This document shows positions 22,601 to 37,600 of a stretch of 64,000 nucleotides of DNA, piece by piece. The translations under genes and the position numbers were made by a program. Source of the stretch: Phoronis australis (lineage: Eukaryota > Phoronida > Phoronidae); assembly GCA_002633005.1 (NCBI GenBank), contig NMRA01000194.1, positions 349,958 to 413,957 of the forward strand. The letters are read 5' to 3'. Under the pieces are notes generated by a model. The model made no database searches. It worked only from the letters and a program-made list of their open reading frames with translations, and had not been told where the DNA came from. Within the stretch, counting starts at the first letter, position 1. Each line of letters opens with the position of its first letter.

Positions 22601-25600
22601 AAATGCCGTTACAGTTTTTCTAAAGATCTTTCCGTTTTTGTTTTATGCAACTTGAAAGTTTTTTCATGAAAATGGTAAAAGTCATATTTTGATTGCCTTT
22701 CATGCAAAAGGATAATATTGGAAAAACAACTTTTTGTTGAATAGTACGTGAAGCATAGTTCCTGAAAGCTTCATATCAATCGAATTTCTGAGATGTGTTG
22801 CTTTGAAGTTAGCCATATTTTCTGAGATCTTACCTAACCTCACGTGTATGTAATGATATTTTTTATGAAAATCAACGGAAAGAAACCGTGTAACATTTCA
22901 ATTTTCAGTACAGTAAAAGCCAAATAAAAGCAGACAAAATGATCCATTATTTGACTATGAGCAACATACAGGTTGTGGTACATTGTGTGCGCATGTCAGT
23001 GCTGACCCATTATTCCGAGCTGAGCAAAATACAGGTTGTGGGCCGCGCTTTGTGTTGCTCTTGTTTCTTTTCAAAAATATCAATTTTAATTGCCTGAAGC
23101 TGTCCATTCAAACACTTCTCTATATCTGTTGCCAGGCAACATTCCCCACAGACAAGAAGCCCCTGCTTGACATGTTGACTGATGACACTGACCGGTTTGG
23201 CTTTGTCAAACACCGCATTGAAGAGGGGTTTGACCGATGGGTTGCTGCGTTTAAGAAGTTGGAACTAACCCAAAAAATGGATAGTCGTCTGAAGAAAAAA
23301 GTGAGAAGCAAATACTGTGTACTTCGGATTTATGAATTTCGATTATTTGATCTAGGCCCATGACCCCCAAATGTTCCCTGCTGATAGATGACAAATCTCA
23401 CGTCACGCTTTGAGTAATATGTCAGTCTTATTGGTCAATTTTCAAATCGAGTCTCAACTAACAATGGTTGGCCATCGGCTCCGATGTATGGTGGATCCAA
23501 GCCAAAATATTTGTCTGTATCGGATTACGTTTTGGAACCTCTGATTTAACTGTTGATTACCTCCAGTGAGCTCCTATTGCGTGACAATAGAAGGCTACAC
23601 TATATGGTGAAAATAGGAGGCTACACTATATGGTGACAATAGGTTACTCTATATGTTGACAATAGAAGGCTACACAATATGATGACAGTAGGAGGCTACA
23701 CTATATGGTGACAATGGGAGGGTACACTATATGGTGACACTTGAAGGCTACACTATATGGTGACAATAATATGCTACTCTATATGAACTGTCTACTGAAA
23801 CGGGGCAGTGCCAGCTCAAGCCTGCCTCCTCCCACCAAATAAATTTGATTGTTGAAGTGTGAAATTGGGCTTTCCCATTAGCATCAGTACTTTGGTGACA
23901 TCTGTTCATAGTTATTACCTGGTGGTCAGTGATGTGAGATTAGTTTTAGGTATGGAGTCAAGTGCATTATTCAAACGGATCTGTTCTAGTAACAGAATGG
24001 TGAATATTTGAACAGAATATTTGGCAAATACTTAACAGTACCCGGTTAAATTAACCTGTTGACTGTGAAGTTGTTAGATGCAATTTTTACTTTGATCCAA
24101 GAGGTGATGTAAGCTTTCCCACCAACTGATTCTCCCCTTAACACCGAAGTATTGATGTAAGTGGGAAAGGATCAAAGGTTATTTCTGCACTTAAACGTTA
24201 ACTAATTGCAGTGGTTATGTGACAACAAATCTTGCCTATGCATTGTCCGGTGCATCTCTGGGTAAAAGCTACCATGCCAGCATGGCTCAAGTACCCTTTT
24301 GCTTAATACGTGTTAATGGCTGAATTCTTGACTTTTGTTTTGTTGTAGGTTATTCTACACATGTCGTTACTGATGAAAGGCTCAATTATACGAAATTATC
24401 AGACCAAAGGTATACATTAAGTGTTGCCACCTACTCTTCAGTGTACATTACAAATTCTCCCGTTTGGGGCAATGAAAAATTAATCATGTTGCTCGAAGTC
24501 TGAGCTTGAGCCAAATTTTAGAAATAAGCAATATTGGCTATCCCAAACTCAAATATTACGATCACTGACAAACGATCATTCACCTCTATGTAACACATGT
24601 AAGACATGAAAACAGCAACTATTTTCTGTGATTTTATTACGTGATAAATTTTGTTTCAGACTCATGATATTTGAGAAATATGATGAACGCCGAAATCGCC
24701 CATGTCCCAATCTTCAGAATCATGAAAATTCAATTTCGTCTTGAATTTCGGTTTTTCGAGTTTTAGACCTGGTCCCAAACTGGGAAATTTGTCGTACTTT
24801 CATAGTAAAAGGTGCAGCAATTAGTTTTGATGTTGAACTCACTTATAGACTAAGTATAAATCAACATTACCTAAGATATAATTACTTGGTGAAATTTATT
24901 TCACCAAATATGTCATCAACTTTGTTTTTTTTTTGTTTGCACTCTACAGGTCGCAATTTTTGTCCTATCCACACGAAATTTACACACAACGTGTAGCTCC
25001 GGAAGTGCTGGAAGCCTATTGTTTTTGGTCATGATCGGATCCAAGATGGCGGACATGGCGGCCATTTTGTTTCCAATTTCTGATTCAGCTGCTCATAGAA
25101 CCCACAATTTTTGACATATTGGGCTCAAACTCGGCACAAATATGATTTTCTAGAAATCATTTACTTCCGGTCAAAAATGGCGGAAATATCGGCAATAGCG
25201 CATGCGCACCTCGATTTCGGGGAAAAACGTTTTGTCCTGTAGAGGGCGCTTTAAAGGACCAATTGCTTTGAAATTTTTCAGGTATTAGTTTTTTGTCTCC
25301 GGCTATTATCCAATCCTAAAAAACCGGAAGTTGATTTCAAGATGGCGGATCTGGCACACGTTGACCCATTTTCAGTCATGCCAGAGTGCCATTTTAAACA
25401 GGAAGAGAAAATGACGTGCATTTTTGCATGTGGATTCTCTAAGGTATACTCTTTCAAATGACCTGTAACAATTATTTTTCTCAAACTTACCGTTTTTGAG
25501 ATATTTTACTTTGAATTTCAAAAAAATGCAAAATTTCATTTTTGTCTAAAAATTTACGGAATTTCGCGATACAATCCATTTAGATAGAGTTTTGAACGGG

Positions 25601-28600
25601 CTTTCAGAAGATGTTTTTCTTTTTTCGCTAGCACGTTTACTTTTCGAGTTATTTGAGATTTTCTGATAACGCTGTTCCTTTGTTGAGCGCTCTTGCTGCA
25701 TTGGTGTTGGTTAAGCTTCTATTGAACAAGACTGTAGCGTACTTCTTATTGATTTATGACATCTAAGTTCGTCATATGAATGTTATGATGTTGTTCATCA
25801 TTGCCACAACCATCATCATATTCATCATCTTCGTCATCATCTCCGACATTGTCTTTTCATATCGCCAAGTGTCGCTCAAGACTGTAGCCTCATTCTTACT
25901 GATTTCTGACCTCTACATTTGTCATATGAATGTTATCATCACTTGTATTGTTCATCATCGCCACCATCGTCGTCATATCCATCTTCCTCGTCATCATCTG
26001 TTAATTTCACCAAGTATCGCTCAAGACTAGCCCATTTCTTACTGATTTCTGACCTCTACGTTCGTCATATGAATGATATCATAATGCTCATCATCGCCAC
26101 GACCACTGCCATATTCATCATCTTCGTCGTCATTTTTTTCGGTTAATTTCGCCAAGTGTCGCTCATTTTGAATGTTATTTACTAAATATTCTCCTGGTCT
26201 GAATATTAACTATGCAGCTAACATTAGAGAAAACACGTCATTTTCATAACATATTCTTGTGTTCCATTTCCCTGAGCAAGTATGGTGGGTGTCCAGCTGA
26301 ACTCGAGACTGATCGTTTCCTATCGGTATCGTATTTGCTCCCTGAAATGGATCACAGAAACAAGATGGTCGCATGACCGAGGTCATCTAACTAGATGCTT
26401 TGTTGTTAGGGTCAGGGACCAAAAGTTGTTGTATGACATCTGAGCAGCACAAATCATAAGACTAAATCTTTCTTAAACCAGGGCTTGGAATTTTCCGCGG
26501 AAACACGGATTTCCACTTTTTTCAAATGTTCTGTCCGCGCATTTTATTATATTTCCGCGTAAAAAAAATCAGATTTGATATAAAACTTCCGCGGCAAATT
26601 CCTTTCTTACCGCGGCGTTGCCGACGACGTTCACCTCGAAAAGTGGAAGTTGCTCTTTATGTTTCGGAGGAACGTAAATTGTCAACATTGCCGGGGCATC
26701 TGGGACAGCGTGGTGGGATTTTCAATGGCGTCTCGTGTGATTGTAAACCGCGGTGACAAATACTGCGGCTCTGCAGCCAAAAATGTGTGGGGGTGGGAGT
26801 GGAGGAGTGGATGGACGAGATAAAAAGACGTAGACGCATGCTACTGATGGTGGTAATGTTTTTTTTTTCTTTTTTTTTATTCCTAGCGATTTTTGTCGGC
26901 GAAAGGGGTTCACATCGACTATTTCAAGGCTGGGTAGCGCGCATGTTTTGGGCCGTAAAAGTTTCCGCGTCTTTTGTCATTGGTCATTCCAAGCCCTGTT
27001 AAACTTTATTTTTGTGGAGAAATTTGTCAAAACAAAATTTCACTTGTCGGCCATATTTTGTGCTCAATATCTGAAGCATTACCACTCTCTTATCGTGTGC
27101 TGTTACACAGATCTTCCTAAATAGACCTTATTCAGACAGTCGCCATTTTAAAAATGAGCCTCTTTTTAGATGTAAAAAACCATGCATTTGAGTCATAAAT
27201 ATGTCGAAGGATGTGAAAAAATCCCATTTTGTACTATGATTAAGCACGGAATGCATGGTTTTCAAAACCTAAAAGGAGGCTCTTTGTAATATGGCAACTG
27301 CTTAATAAAGGTGAATGTAAGGTTTACAGTACAAGCCAAAAGTATTCAAACGCAATAACCTAGAATACCCTGTCATGACAGCTGGCCTGAAGCCGAAATC
27401 CATGTTCCTTCCCATATGGCTGAGAATGAAGGGTATCAACAGGAGAGTTAGTAATAAAGGTGGCTAGCCATTTTGGGATTAGAATTTTGCTGTCATAATA
27501 GTTATTACCAGTCATTTCGGCTGTGAACACAATTAGCTGTCATGAGGGAAAATGGTATTTTGCCAGATTGCTTTTCTCTTGTGCAGTATAATTATGTATT
27601 CTTCGTGTCACCTTTTATTTATGTATCAATGACTGTTCTTATTCCAATATAATCACCACGATTGTTTTCACAGGTGGCCCCTTGGGGGAGCTGGTGCAGT
27701 GGAGTGACCTGATCATTACGTTGTATCTCCTGGGTCACGACATTAGGATAATAACGGAGAAAAATGAACTGAGCAAGTATGTATTGTGTCCAGTGGTCTA
27801 GCACATGAGTAGTGCACTGACATATCTGTGATGTCACAATGGGAGGGGCCTGAGCACAATGCCTTAATAGTGGGACTTGGCCGTATGTGTGGAAAGGGAA
27901 GAGTGCTGCCGTATTCTTTCAGTCTTGGTCGGAGGGGGGAGCGGGTTACCGTGGGACTAATCTAAATCAGCCTGTGATACCCCTCTGAGGTTGTCTATTC
28001 AATACCCATAATAACATAGTTTTGCATGTTGTGAAACTGCATATAATGCCATTGGTTCATATTCGAATACCACCATATATTCGCTATTGTTGCTTTTTTA
28101 ACTGGTCTCGGAAAATCCTTTATTTCGCCTGTAACGCCACTGCTCACCTTTACAACACATGCCGTATTGTTTTCTTTTGTTTTCCGATTTATTGAATATT
28201 TTCGTGAAATATTCTTGAGCGGCCAACCAATATTTTATTATGTCCAACATTACATATTGTTGTTGGGATGGCTGATTGGTGGAAAACAAGAAAAATAAAA
28301 TAACGACTGGTCTTATATTTGAAGAAATTAATATCGCTATGGCTATGTATTCGGAACCATCGTAGCCTTCATGTATGGCATTGGTGCAATTTTGAATTCT
28401 CCCACAACATGTTAAAAAGCCAGTTGGTGTATAGTACGAGGTTTTACAATTTGTCGCCACAAGCTCTTCAGTACATTTCAACTGAATGAAACGAAGTAAA
28501 GAATTCTGACACTTGTGCGCACGCATGCAAAAAATTGTTGGAAAAGACTAGCTTGTGACTGCTTCATTCCTTGTTGTGACACGATATTTTTCTCAAGATC

Positions 28601-31600
28601 CTCGGGAGAGTCTGTTGCCATGTGTCTGAAGGTGTGTCTGTTCTTACAGAGGGAAAGTTGTGTTTGACCTTATCATCAAGTCTTTGCATTTCGCCAAATT
28701 TTTCTACATTTAATTTGCTTAAAGTGTGCAATTTTGTAAAAAGAACGGCACATTTATAGCGAAACAATGGTATCAAAAACATGACCAAATTTCACTTGAT
28801 ATAATTGAGGTTCAAGACGAAATGTCTAAAATGCTGTTGCAGTTTTTCAAATTATCATTTTGTTTTTCATCCAAATCCTTAAAAAGTACTATTTTTGATA
28901 GCCCTGCGTGCAAAAGCGGAACATCTTGAAACAATAAAGCAGCTTTCTGGCGAGCACTATATACGAACACTATCTGAAAGTTTGATATGAACCTGTTCAG
29001 TCATTCCTGAGATATTTCGTTCCAAAGTTAGCCAAATCTGGACATTTTCTATGGTCCTGCATAACCTTAACATGTGGTTCTGTTGTGACGCAGGTACACT
29101 AGTTGTTAGCTTGTCATTTTATTACCAGTTCCTCTATTACTCCGATTTTGATTTAAACTGTCAACACATTTTTAAAAATAGACCCTCTTTCCTTTTTCAG
29201 TCTTAGCAGTTAACAGATATGACTAATCAATAGGAGTATGTTATAAATCATGTCCCCGTAATATGTACATGAGTTTTATGTTGATCAGTATTCCTTAAAA
29301 AATCACGTCAGGTTGAGAAATCATCATTCGTGAGAAAGGTTGGATCAAATTGGTTGGTTTATATTTCACTTGATGACGTTTCTAGCTAAAGTGGAGTGGA
29401 ATGAGTTACTTAAGGTTAAAATAATAACATTTTAATTAGACCTGATCTGAACTGTTCATAATTTTATACATTGGAAGATTTGATGGGTTTTGTGATGTTC
29501 GTTTTAAACTGTCCTGCGAGTAAATTTTTTAAGTTCAAACATTTTCTAACCTGAAGTTGAAAGTTTTGGAGGTTTAGCATATGCACTAATAAAGTTTTGT
29601 GATGTCTTTAATACAGTTTGTTTGGCATATGGTAAGTGGATAACAGTTGCTTGATACAGGCCAGTTGGGTTTGAGGTTCAGAAGCGCTATGTAAATTTTC
29701 GTACTCATAAGTTAGTGACGAGCTGCATGTGACGCTACGGTGTAAATGGAATTTCCGATTTGGGGACAGGGATGAAAAAATAGTGCCGTGACCTGGTACC
29801 GTTTATGTTGATCTGCTTGTGGAGATATTGTTACGCAAATAGGTCAAAATGGGCAGTGATAGGGATGAATCGTCATGTAATAGGGATATTATCGAAAGTC
29901 TATGAGGTTGCACAAGTACCCAGAACAAGGTAATTTGTCGTCGTACTTGGGCGATTCACTGCCCTCAACACTAGACTAAGTGTAAATTGTGTCCAGAAGT
30001 TGATGAAAGTTTGGTGGAGAGTGGTATGTTGATAAATTCGAGATTTTGATTGGTGGTGGTTTAGATGACATGGCGTCCATTACTAATTCTTTGTGGAAAT
30101 TTGCATGCAACTTTTAAACTTCATGGTGAGGTCTAAAGTGTTTGGAGGAAATGAACTTCATGCATGGCAGGGTGGGGTATGGTTGAGTAGAGGTCTTGTT
30201 GATTTTGGAACGTGGCTTTTTTGGTAATGTGACCTAAAATTTTTGCACTGAGCTTTGAATCGTTTAGTTCGAGTTCAACTGACTCGGGCTACTATTTTTG
30301 GTATGTAGGGACAGATATCCTGTTAATGCATGACGTTGGATTGTAAAAAAGTTTTAGGTCAAATTTGTGGTTATGTTGGTTTATATAATTTAGGTAAAAA
30401 ACGAAACCCAGTGCACTTAAAGCATTTAGTTTTGTGATAATTTAAACTACTTTATCACCTTCTCATGGTCCACATTGCTCTCTGCAAAAATTCAAATTCT
30501 TTTGCTAATCGTCGAATAAATGGAGCCTAATGTTTGGACCGCACTTGTCTAACATGGTGAATAAACTTTGAGGTATTCAACACTCTTTATTTGTATGACA
30601 ATTTACCAACACTACAAGTTATCTGTTCCAAAAGTGGACAGAAATTAAGAGGAAATGGTCAATTGAAAGTTTCCGTTGTTGATTTTAAAAAATACAAATC
30701 ACCAGTTATGTCGGACATTGTAATGAGTTCCCAGTGGCCGCTATTGGCTGTGCATACAGCAGCAGTAAAATGACGTCATTGGTCACTCTTGTCTCTGTGT
30801 TTCATTTCACTGAGGCAATACAGTGATCGATTCGAGATGCGTAAGGTCAATCTGTCATTGTGTTTGGTCAGTGAAATGGGACACACAAGCATTACAGTCA
30901 TGCCAACTGCATCATTTTGCTTTTATACTCTGGAGAAAAGTTGTAAAAAGGTTTAATTATGTAACCGGTAACTCATGATTCGTATTTTAGTGAATATTAC
31001 ATCAAAGCTGTTACTAATTGTCTTTCTTCTTTTATTGTTGACTGCACACGGGGATGTTTAAGTCCTATGTATGTGTTAACTTACCCAAGATACTGATTGC
31101 ATACTAGGTACATTGATGAGATCTTGGGAGAACGACGGTGGCGTAGCTGTCCTAGTAGAGGCAAGAGTCACGTGGACCTCATTTACACCGACATCAATGG
31201 ACTGAGAATTCTGGAGGCCATTATGAAGTCGAACCTACACCAGCTCAGGTATTGTGAGTGGGGGCCATCTCAAGAAACTTGAAATACTGCGTTTGGATGT
31301 GGAATGTTTCAGATAGTGTTTGCGGGTGTTCTAATTTGACAGCTGATCGACTCGTAGGGTTGTTATTAGGGGTTTTTGATATGAAATTGGTGATTTTAAG
31401 CCCTTTAAATTTGATAGTTGACGTAATGCCAATTGCATTTTTTCTACAACCGCTACTTTTTCGATGTTTTGGTTACCCATAAAAAGTATCTGTGTCATTA
31501 AACGATGACAGTATTTTGGTGCGCAAGTGCTTAATGTCCTAGTCTACATGTTATTCATTTAGCTGGGGCTTTACAGCTTTTTCATTTTTTAAACCATCAT

Positions 31601-34600
31601 AATACCACTGACAATGCCACTTTTGTGAGCTCTAGTGTTCAAATGGTATAATCTATTCGATGGTGGGTATAAATTTGATTCATCCGTTTGGAACCTCTCG
31701 CTTGTTGGCCGACAGAACTTGGGATTGGACGAAGTGGAAGTCACTGTTGTGCTCCTCAGTTCTGTAAGGTTTATGTTTGCCGCATGTACTATGACCCGTG
31801 ATACCCTCTTGTCTATATCTGTGCATTGGTAGCCAATGGCCCAATAGTACATTACAAATGAAATAAACAAACATGGCACACAAAATATATACAGAAGACT
31901 TCTACAGTAACTGCAGAATGTTTTTGTTGGACCTTCTCTGTTCTTTAAGGAAAGGTTTTTGCACACTCTGCATGAAGTTGGGATATGTAAAATTCTTCAT
32001 TTCTTAAATAGGCACAGAGATGAAAACATTATTTTTTTCAATTTGACAAAATTTCAATTTTCAACATAAATTATGCTAAATTAAAAAGGGATAACCATAA
32101 TCTATATGAAACTTAAGTCGTGTGGTTTTTGGCTTTTTAATCAAAGCATTTAAATTCCTCTCATTCTAATTTGTCAGTTATTGACTTACTGACTATTTTA
32201 GGCGTGTAAGTTATACCTGGTCATTCTTCAGTGAATAAAAACAAAAAATAGTTGCCAACATTGTCAATTAGACTGCTGCATGCCAGAATTGATGTTGCTG
32301 CATGCCGAATTGTTATATTTGTGAGTAGCGGTTCTGCTTAAAGTTCTACTTGACTCTGTGTTGTTTAACTTTGTTTCAGGTGTCTACTCCGGATCGTGGA
32401 CTCGTTTGGCACTGAACCAGCCTTCAACTACGCTCCCTACGCGTCCCAGCACAAACTGGTGTCAAGCTGGGGCAAGCATAACCTCTGGCCGATGCAGTTT
32501 TTCACCATGTTCCGTACGTATTGCTTTTGGCTAGTTCACCTGCATGTGTTAGCGGTATTATAGTTCACACCAGTCCTGTATGTGGTTTTTGGTTGTGAGG
32601 GCACGCGTACGTATGATCCCAAGTTGAAAAAGCACCGCATTTAATAAAAGCTTGTAGCTTAAGGCCACTAAAACCCTGTTTCAAAGATGGGTGTAAAGCA
32701 ACATAACATTGGTGATCCGTGCGTGGTTTGAAATATTAGGCAACAAAACTGACCAGTTTTCACCTACTGGAGCTCTCTGCAGGCAGGACCATCTTTAGAT
32801 ATGCCCAGTAGGGAACATTTACTGCAGATATGCCACGGAAAAATATGTGTGCTTGAATCCTCAATTTTTTCGCCCGCCTCTGTATCTGCCAAACTAGTGA
32901 AAGGATCATAAAAAATTGACGTTTCCCTTCTGACAACAGCATAACTGATGTTGATTTTCTGATGAGTTAAAACTACTGTGGCATCCCCTATTGGCAATTT
33001 TTGATATCCACAGCTGCATCTCCTGAACCCTTTGCGGAATGTTTGTGCACTATGACTAGTGCATTCTTATGAATGTGGCGACAGCTGATAACTTCTTTCA
33101 TATGGTGCCTCATAGTGGCAATTCTATTTTTTATATTTTACGCCATATCATCAAAGTTCCTTAGTTGTCTACGAAATTTGGCCTATAGGTTTCCACGAGA
33201 GGGGCAACGAGGCCTAGTAGCCATTTTTGATACTAATAAATTTCTCTTGAAGAGTAATTATATTGCTGTACAGCTGTGGGCATGTTTCAGCACTTTGTGT
33301 TGCTATTTTTCTGTATTTCTAAGGTAGATTACCTTTCTGCAAACTCCACCAAATGTTGTTTTATTACATCAATATTGTATAAACTAAGCTAACAGTAGAC
33401 TGACATTTTTGTATTCTTTATTTTCCATTGAGAAAGTGAGCAAAATAAAATTCCACATTTCTACCATATTGTGTGCTACACTGGTGAAAATTTATTGTCA
33501 TGTTACTTAACGGCATCCGCAATGCTGTACAAATCAAGCTATGATGATAGACTAAAATTTAGCTAATCTTACCGAGAAATTTGACGAAAGAAAATTTCAT
33601 TTGTCGGTCATGTTATGTGCTTCACTTCTCATGAATCGGCCAATACTAAAGTAGGTAAGAACTCTCCAATTTAAGAGAGTGAAAAACTAATAATTTCGCT
33701 TAAAGTTTGGAGCTTGTATCGAATTTTAGAAATAGGCAATACCGAATGCTTCAAATTCAAGAATTACGATCAATGAAATACAATCACTCACCTTGATGTT
33801 GTACATTGTGAGGACGCATGGAAATGCTTCGTTGACGACTATTTTGAATGGTTTAATGAACTGCCCAGTCTATTTTCAGATTCTTTTGATGCAAAACATA
33901 TTTGAGAAATATGATGAACATCAAAATTGCTCATATTTCAATCTTCAGAATAAAGAAAATTCAATTTCGCCCTGAATTCTGATGTTTAAAATTTTGAAGA
34001 CTGTACCAAACTGAAGAAGTTTTACTGTAGCTATAAGTAGAATGCAGTTATGCTAATTGACATGGCTCTGGCTTACAGCTCACTCCCCAGACAATTCATT
34101 CATGGGCTTCGTCATTCCTGATCTTGGCAACCATTCGTCAAACACACTGGTGAACCGCACGAACCGCGCGCTTGTCTACGGCAAACGGAAAGAGTTCTGG
34201 CAAAGCAAACGCCACTATTTGGATGTCCTGAATGAGGTGCTGGAACTGCACGGCACTGTCTACCACACCAATCAGGAAAACATCAGCAACCTGGTGCCAG
34301 AGTACGTCATTAACCACGGCCTTCTGAAATTTGATCAGCTCGTAGACGTGCTACGTTCGTCTAAGGTAAACACACTGACCTGACCCAAAAGAGAAATCAT
34401 TGACAATTTATGTATAGTATATCTGTTTGTGATATTGCTATGTACTCTTCTATGAAAATGATTTGCAATGTTATCATGCTTGAAATGTTGATTACAAGAT
34501 TTGGCAATCTATGGTACTTTTTGTCTATGCTGCATGAAAGTGTTGTCTTTGCACAATTTTAACTGCGAGACTAACGATTTTTCATTTAATTTTTGCCTGA

Positions 34601-37600
34601 AGACGAAACTTGACTTGTCTGGAAGAATAGCCGCTATTTAAAAACTAATATTTTTGTTACATCTTTAAACTTGCTTGGGAAATTTGCTCTATTATCCCTC
34701 TTTGCAAGATTGACACATGTGTCCTTTAAAACTGCCAGTGCGATTGTGTGTTCAAGCAGTTTTCGCAAACATTTTTAAGTCTGGTCAGCATGCCACCTGT
34801 GGCCACATCATGTGACCTAATGAATGTAAGTCTGAAAAGATTTCTGCCCCAACCAGGACTCGAACCAGGGACCTTCTGCTAACCGTGCAAACACTCTAGC
34901 CACTGAGCCATCAGAACCACTGGCAGGTTTAAGAATTACGTATTTATGCCAGCCAGTGTAGTGTAATGGGAGCAGTTGACACACTATTCTGATTTCTTAT
35001 CCAATTAAATGAGTCGGATGTTGTTGGAAAAAGAAGATTCAAGGCTTCTATAGGTGCACACAAACATTCTAGTCACTCTGCTGACCAGTAGTTAGCGTCC
35101 ACATTTTAAGGAATTGATAACAGAGATTCATTCTATAGAAATATGAGAACTTATAACTTTCTACATTGCCAACGGTTGGTGCGAGCATTGCTGGTAAACA
35201 AAAAAACTATTTAGCATTAGAATTAGTGCCAGACTCGTTACTAGTGTAAACTCGGTTAATATAGTCTAAACTAAAAATCCGCCCACAATTAGTATTTTTC
35301 TCATAGTGACGAGTTCAGCATCACCTCTCTATTCCAGTAAGTCAATCTTGTTTCGGTATTCTTCGCAGGTGTGAAAGGTTTGATTTGTGTTGTTTGTCTT
35401 ACCAAAACAAAACTAAAGAAATACGAAACTAACAAAGAACAGTTATTATCTCTTTGTTAATTGTCATGCTCTTGTACTTTACAAGATACACTACTTCAAC
35501 TGAGGATTATGTTGTTGATGGCACATTGGATGCGTGGGTGATTAGTCTGAGCTAGGAGCGTTTTAAATTTGTTCATCCTGGATTACATATGAGAATTACG
35601 GAGATAAAACAACCCCACTTTTCAGATTTCGCTCTCTTGAGTATGTGTGGTTATGTAGGTATATCTGCCGGTGACCATATTGGTCTGAAAATGACATTCG
35701 GGTTGTGTTAGATTCATCAGATTGAATATGTTTCAATATTTCAATGAAATCAAGTGCCAAAGGCCTATATGGGACCTGAAAATGTACAACTTTCTTGTAA
35801 AACATATACATGTTGCTTGTTTTGTGAACTTCAGGCCTGTCGTGGTAAAGCGACACTTTTGACTCGAAAACGAATGCGTAAAATAAGGAATTCTGCAGTG
35901 TTTTCATTTTTACCCTTGTCTCCTTTTTTGCATGGTAGATATTCGTCGGCATGGGTTTTCCATACGAGGGGCCAGCTCCACTAGAGGCCATTTCAGCTGG
36001 CTGTGTCGTCCTCCAGCCGAAGTTCAACCCACCGCACAACAGTCAAAACAATAATTTCTTCAAAGGAAAGCCCACCCTAAGAGATGTAAGTGAATTGAAG
36101 AAATTAAATTAACAGCTAATATGTTGTCTTACCCTGTCATAAAACCTTAGTTAATTAAGCTACATAAAACACCTGCACACCACTGTGTTCTATTCAATAT
36201 TAGCAGCTACTGACATTTTGTGGTGACGTAGTAAGGAGTGAAAAGTATGCTTCATATATCTTTCGATGTGCTTTTTACTTCAGTTGATAAAGTGAAATTT
36301 TTCAAAGTATTTTGCTTTATCATAAAAATCATTCTTTTTTGTTTGTATGTTTCTTTGTTCACATGCTACGGGTTGCATTTCTTATCTGATCAGGGTGGAA
36401 TTCATACAAAAAGAGAATCGTAAATAGTTCGAAGCCTATTGTTTTTTGTTTGAAATTGGCCGCAAGATGGCACTGTGGTGGCCATTTTTCTTTTCTTTTT
36501 TGGTTTATGGAGGCAAAACTCCAGCATTTCTGATTTTTTGTGGATAGATCATTTTAAGGGCTATAAGAAATGTGCAATATGTTTTTCTCTAGGACTTAAG
36601 AAGTTCTCGAGTTATTTGAGATTTTCTGGTGGCTACTTGATAATTGATTGGACTTTCATGTTGTATCTCCGGCATATACTTTCATGTTGTATCTCCGGCA
36701 TCCCTTGACAGATGTTTCTGACAATTGGTATATGGGTAGATCTCGTCGAGTGGTCCCCGTTTCTAACTATGACTTTACCTTTCTCGAGATAATGGAGATT
36801 TACTGGTCAGATGACTTCTTTTATTTACTTATTTCTAGTTGCACTTTGCTGCCCTATCATTTGCGTGCTAGTGGTCTTATTTTTCGTCTGATCGACATGA
36901 AGTGTTCTCAATAGCTGGAGGATGCAAAATGGTGCTGTGATAGCCATTTTTTGAAGAGCTCCGTGATCCTTTGGCAGTCTTCTCAAACTTGGCTGCATGT
37001 ACATAATCCTTGAAATTGGCAAGTATTTCCTATGAGTGTGACAATGGCTGACCACCACGATTGATCTGACTACTACTATGCCTCCTAGTGGCAATTTTAG
37101 TTTTTACATTTTGTTTCTGTACCATCAGAGTTTCTTGACTGTTTTTCATGAAGTTTGCAAATAGGATTTTTAGAGACTACAGATCCTTTCCATTTCGGGA
37201 TGGATTTGACACAACCTTGTGCCATTTTTAATGTTTTCGACTCTGGTTTTGGTCGTCTGTTTTTTCTCTGCCAAACTGCTCAGAGGGTCATCGTGAAATT
37301 GGCTGATGTGTTTTCAGTGACAAAAGCATGACTGATGATGTTTTTTTGGATAGGTGGAACTACTGAAGTATCTCCTGGTACAGGACTGTTTGCGGTGCTG
37401 TTGTGGGGGCATTTCATTGCTTTGCGTTGCTCTTGTGAGCATGTCTGGATAGCTCAATGCGTATAAACTGGTTTTATTGTTTTCAAAATGTTAATTTGAA
37501 ATTTCATGTGCCTTAATAAGCATAGAAAGAAATAAACAGTTACTGTGGTGAGATAATGCTTCATCTTGGAGCATAAAATGGTACGCTTTGACAAGTCAAC

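Noticed and set aside
25776-26146. His/Ile/Ser-rich open frames
   Set aside because: They follow from CAT/CGT triplet runs in the 148-bp minisatellite.
31589-31966. 125-codon minus-strand frame with one hydrophobic stretch
   Set aside because: No family resemblance, lies inside an MGAT5 intron, and alternative frames in the same place are also open.
34845-34925. Functional tRNA gene
   Set aside because: A and B boxes are present but the acceptor stem does not pair; better explained as a SINE head.
35596-36039. 147-codon minus-strand open frame
   Set aside because: It is antisense to MGAT5 exon l and its flank; the exon on the + strand explains the open frame.
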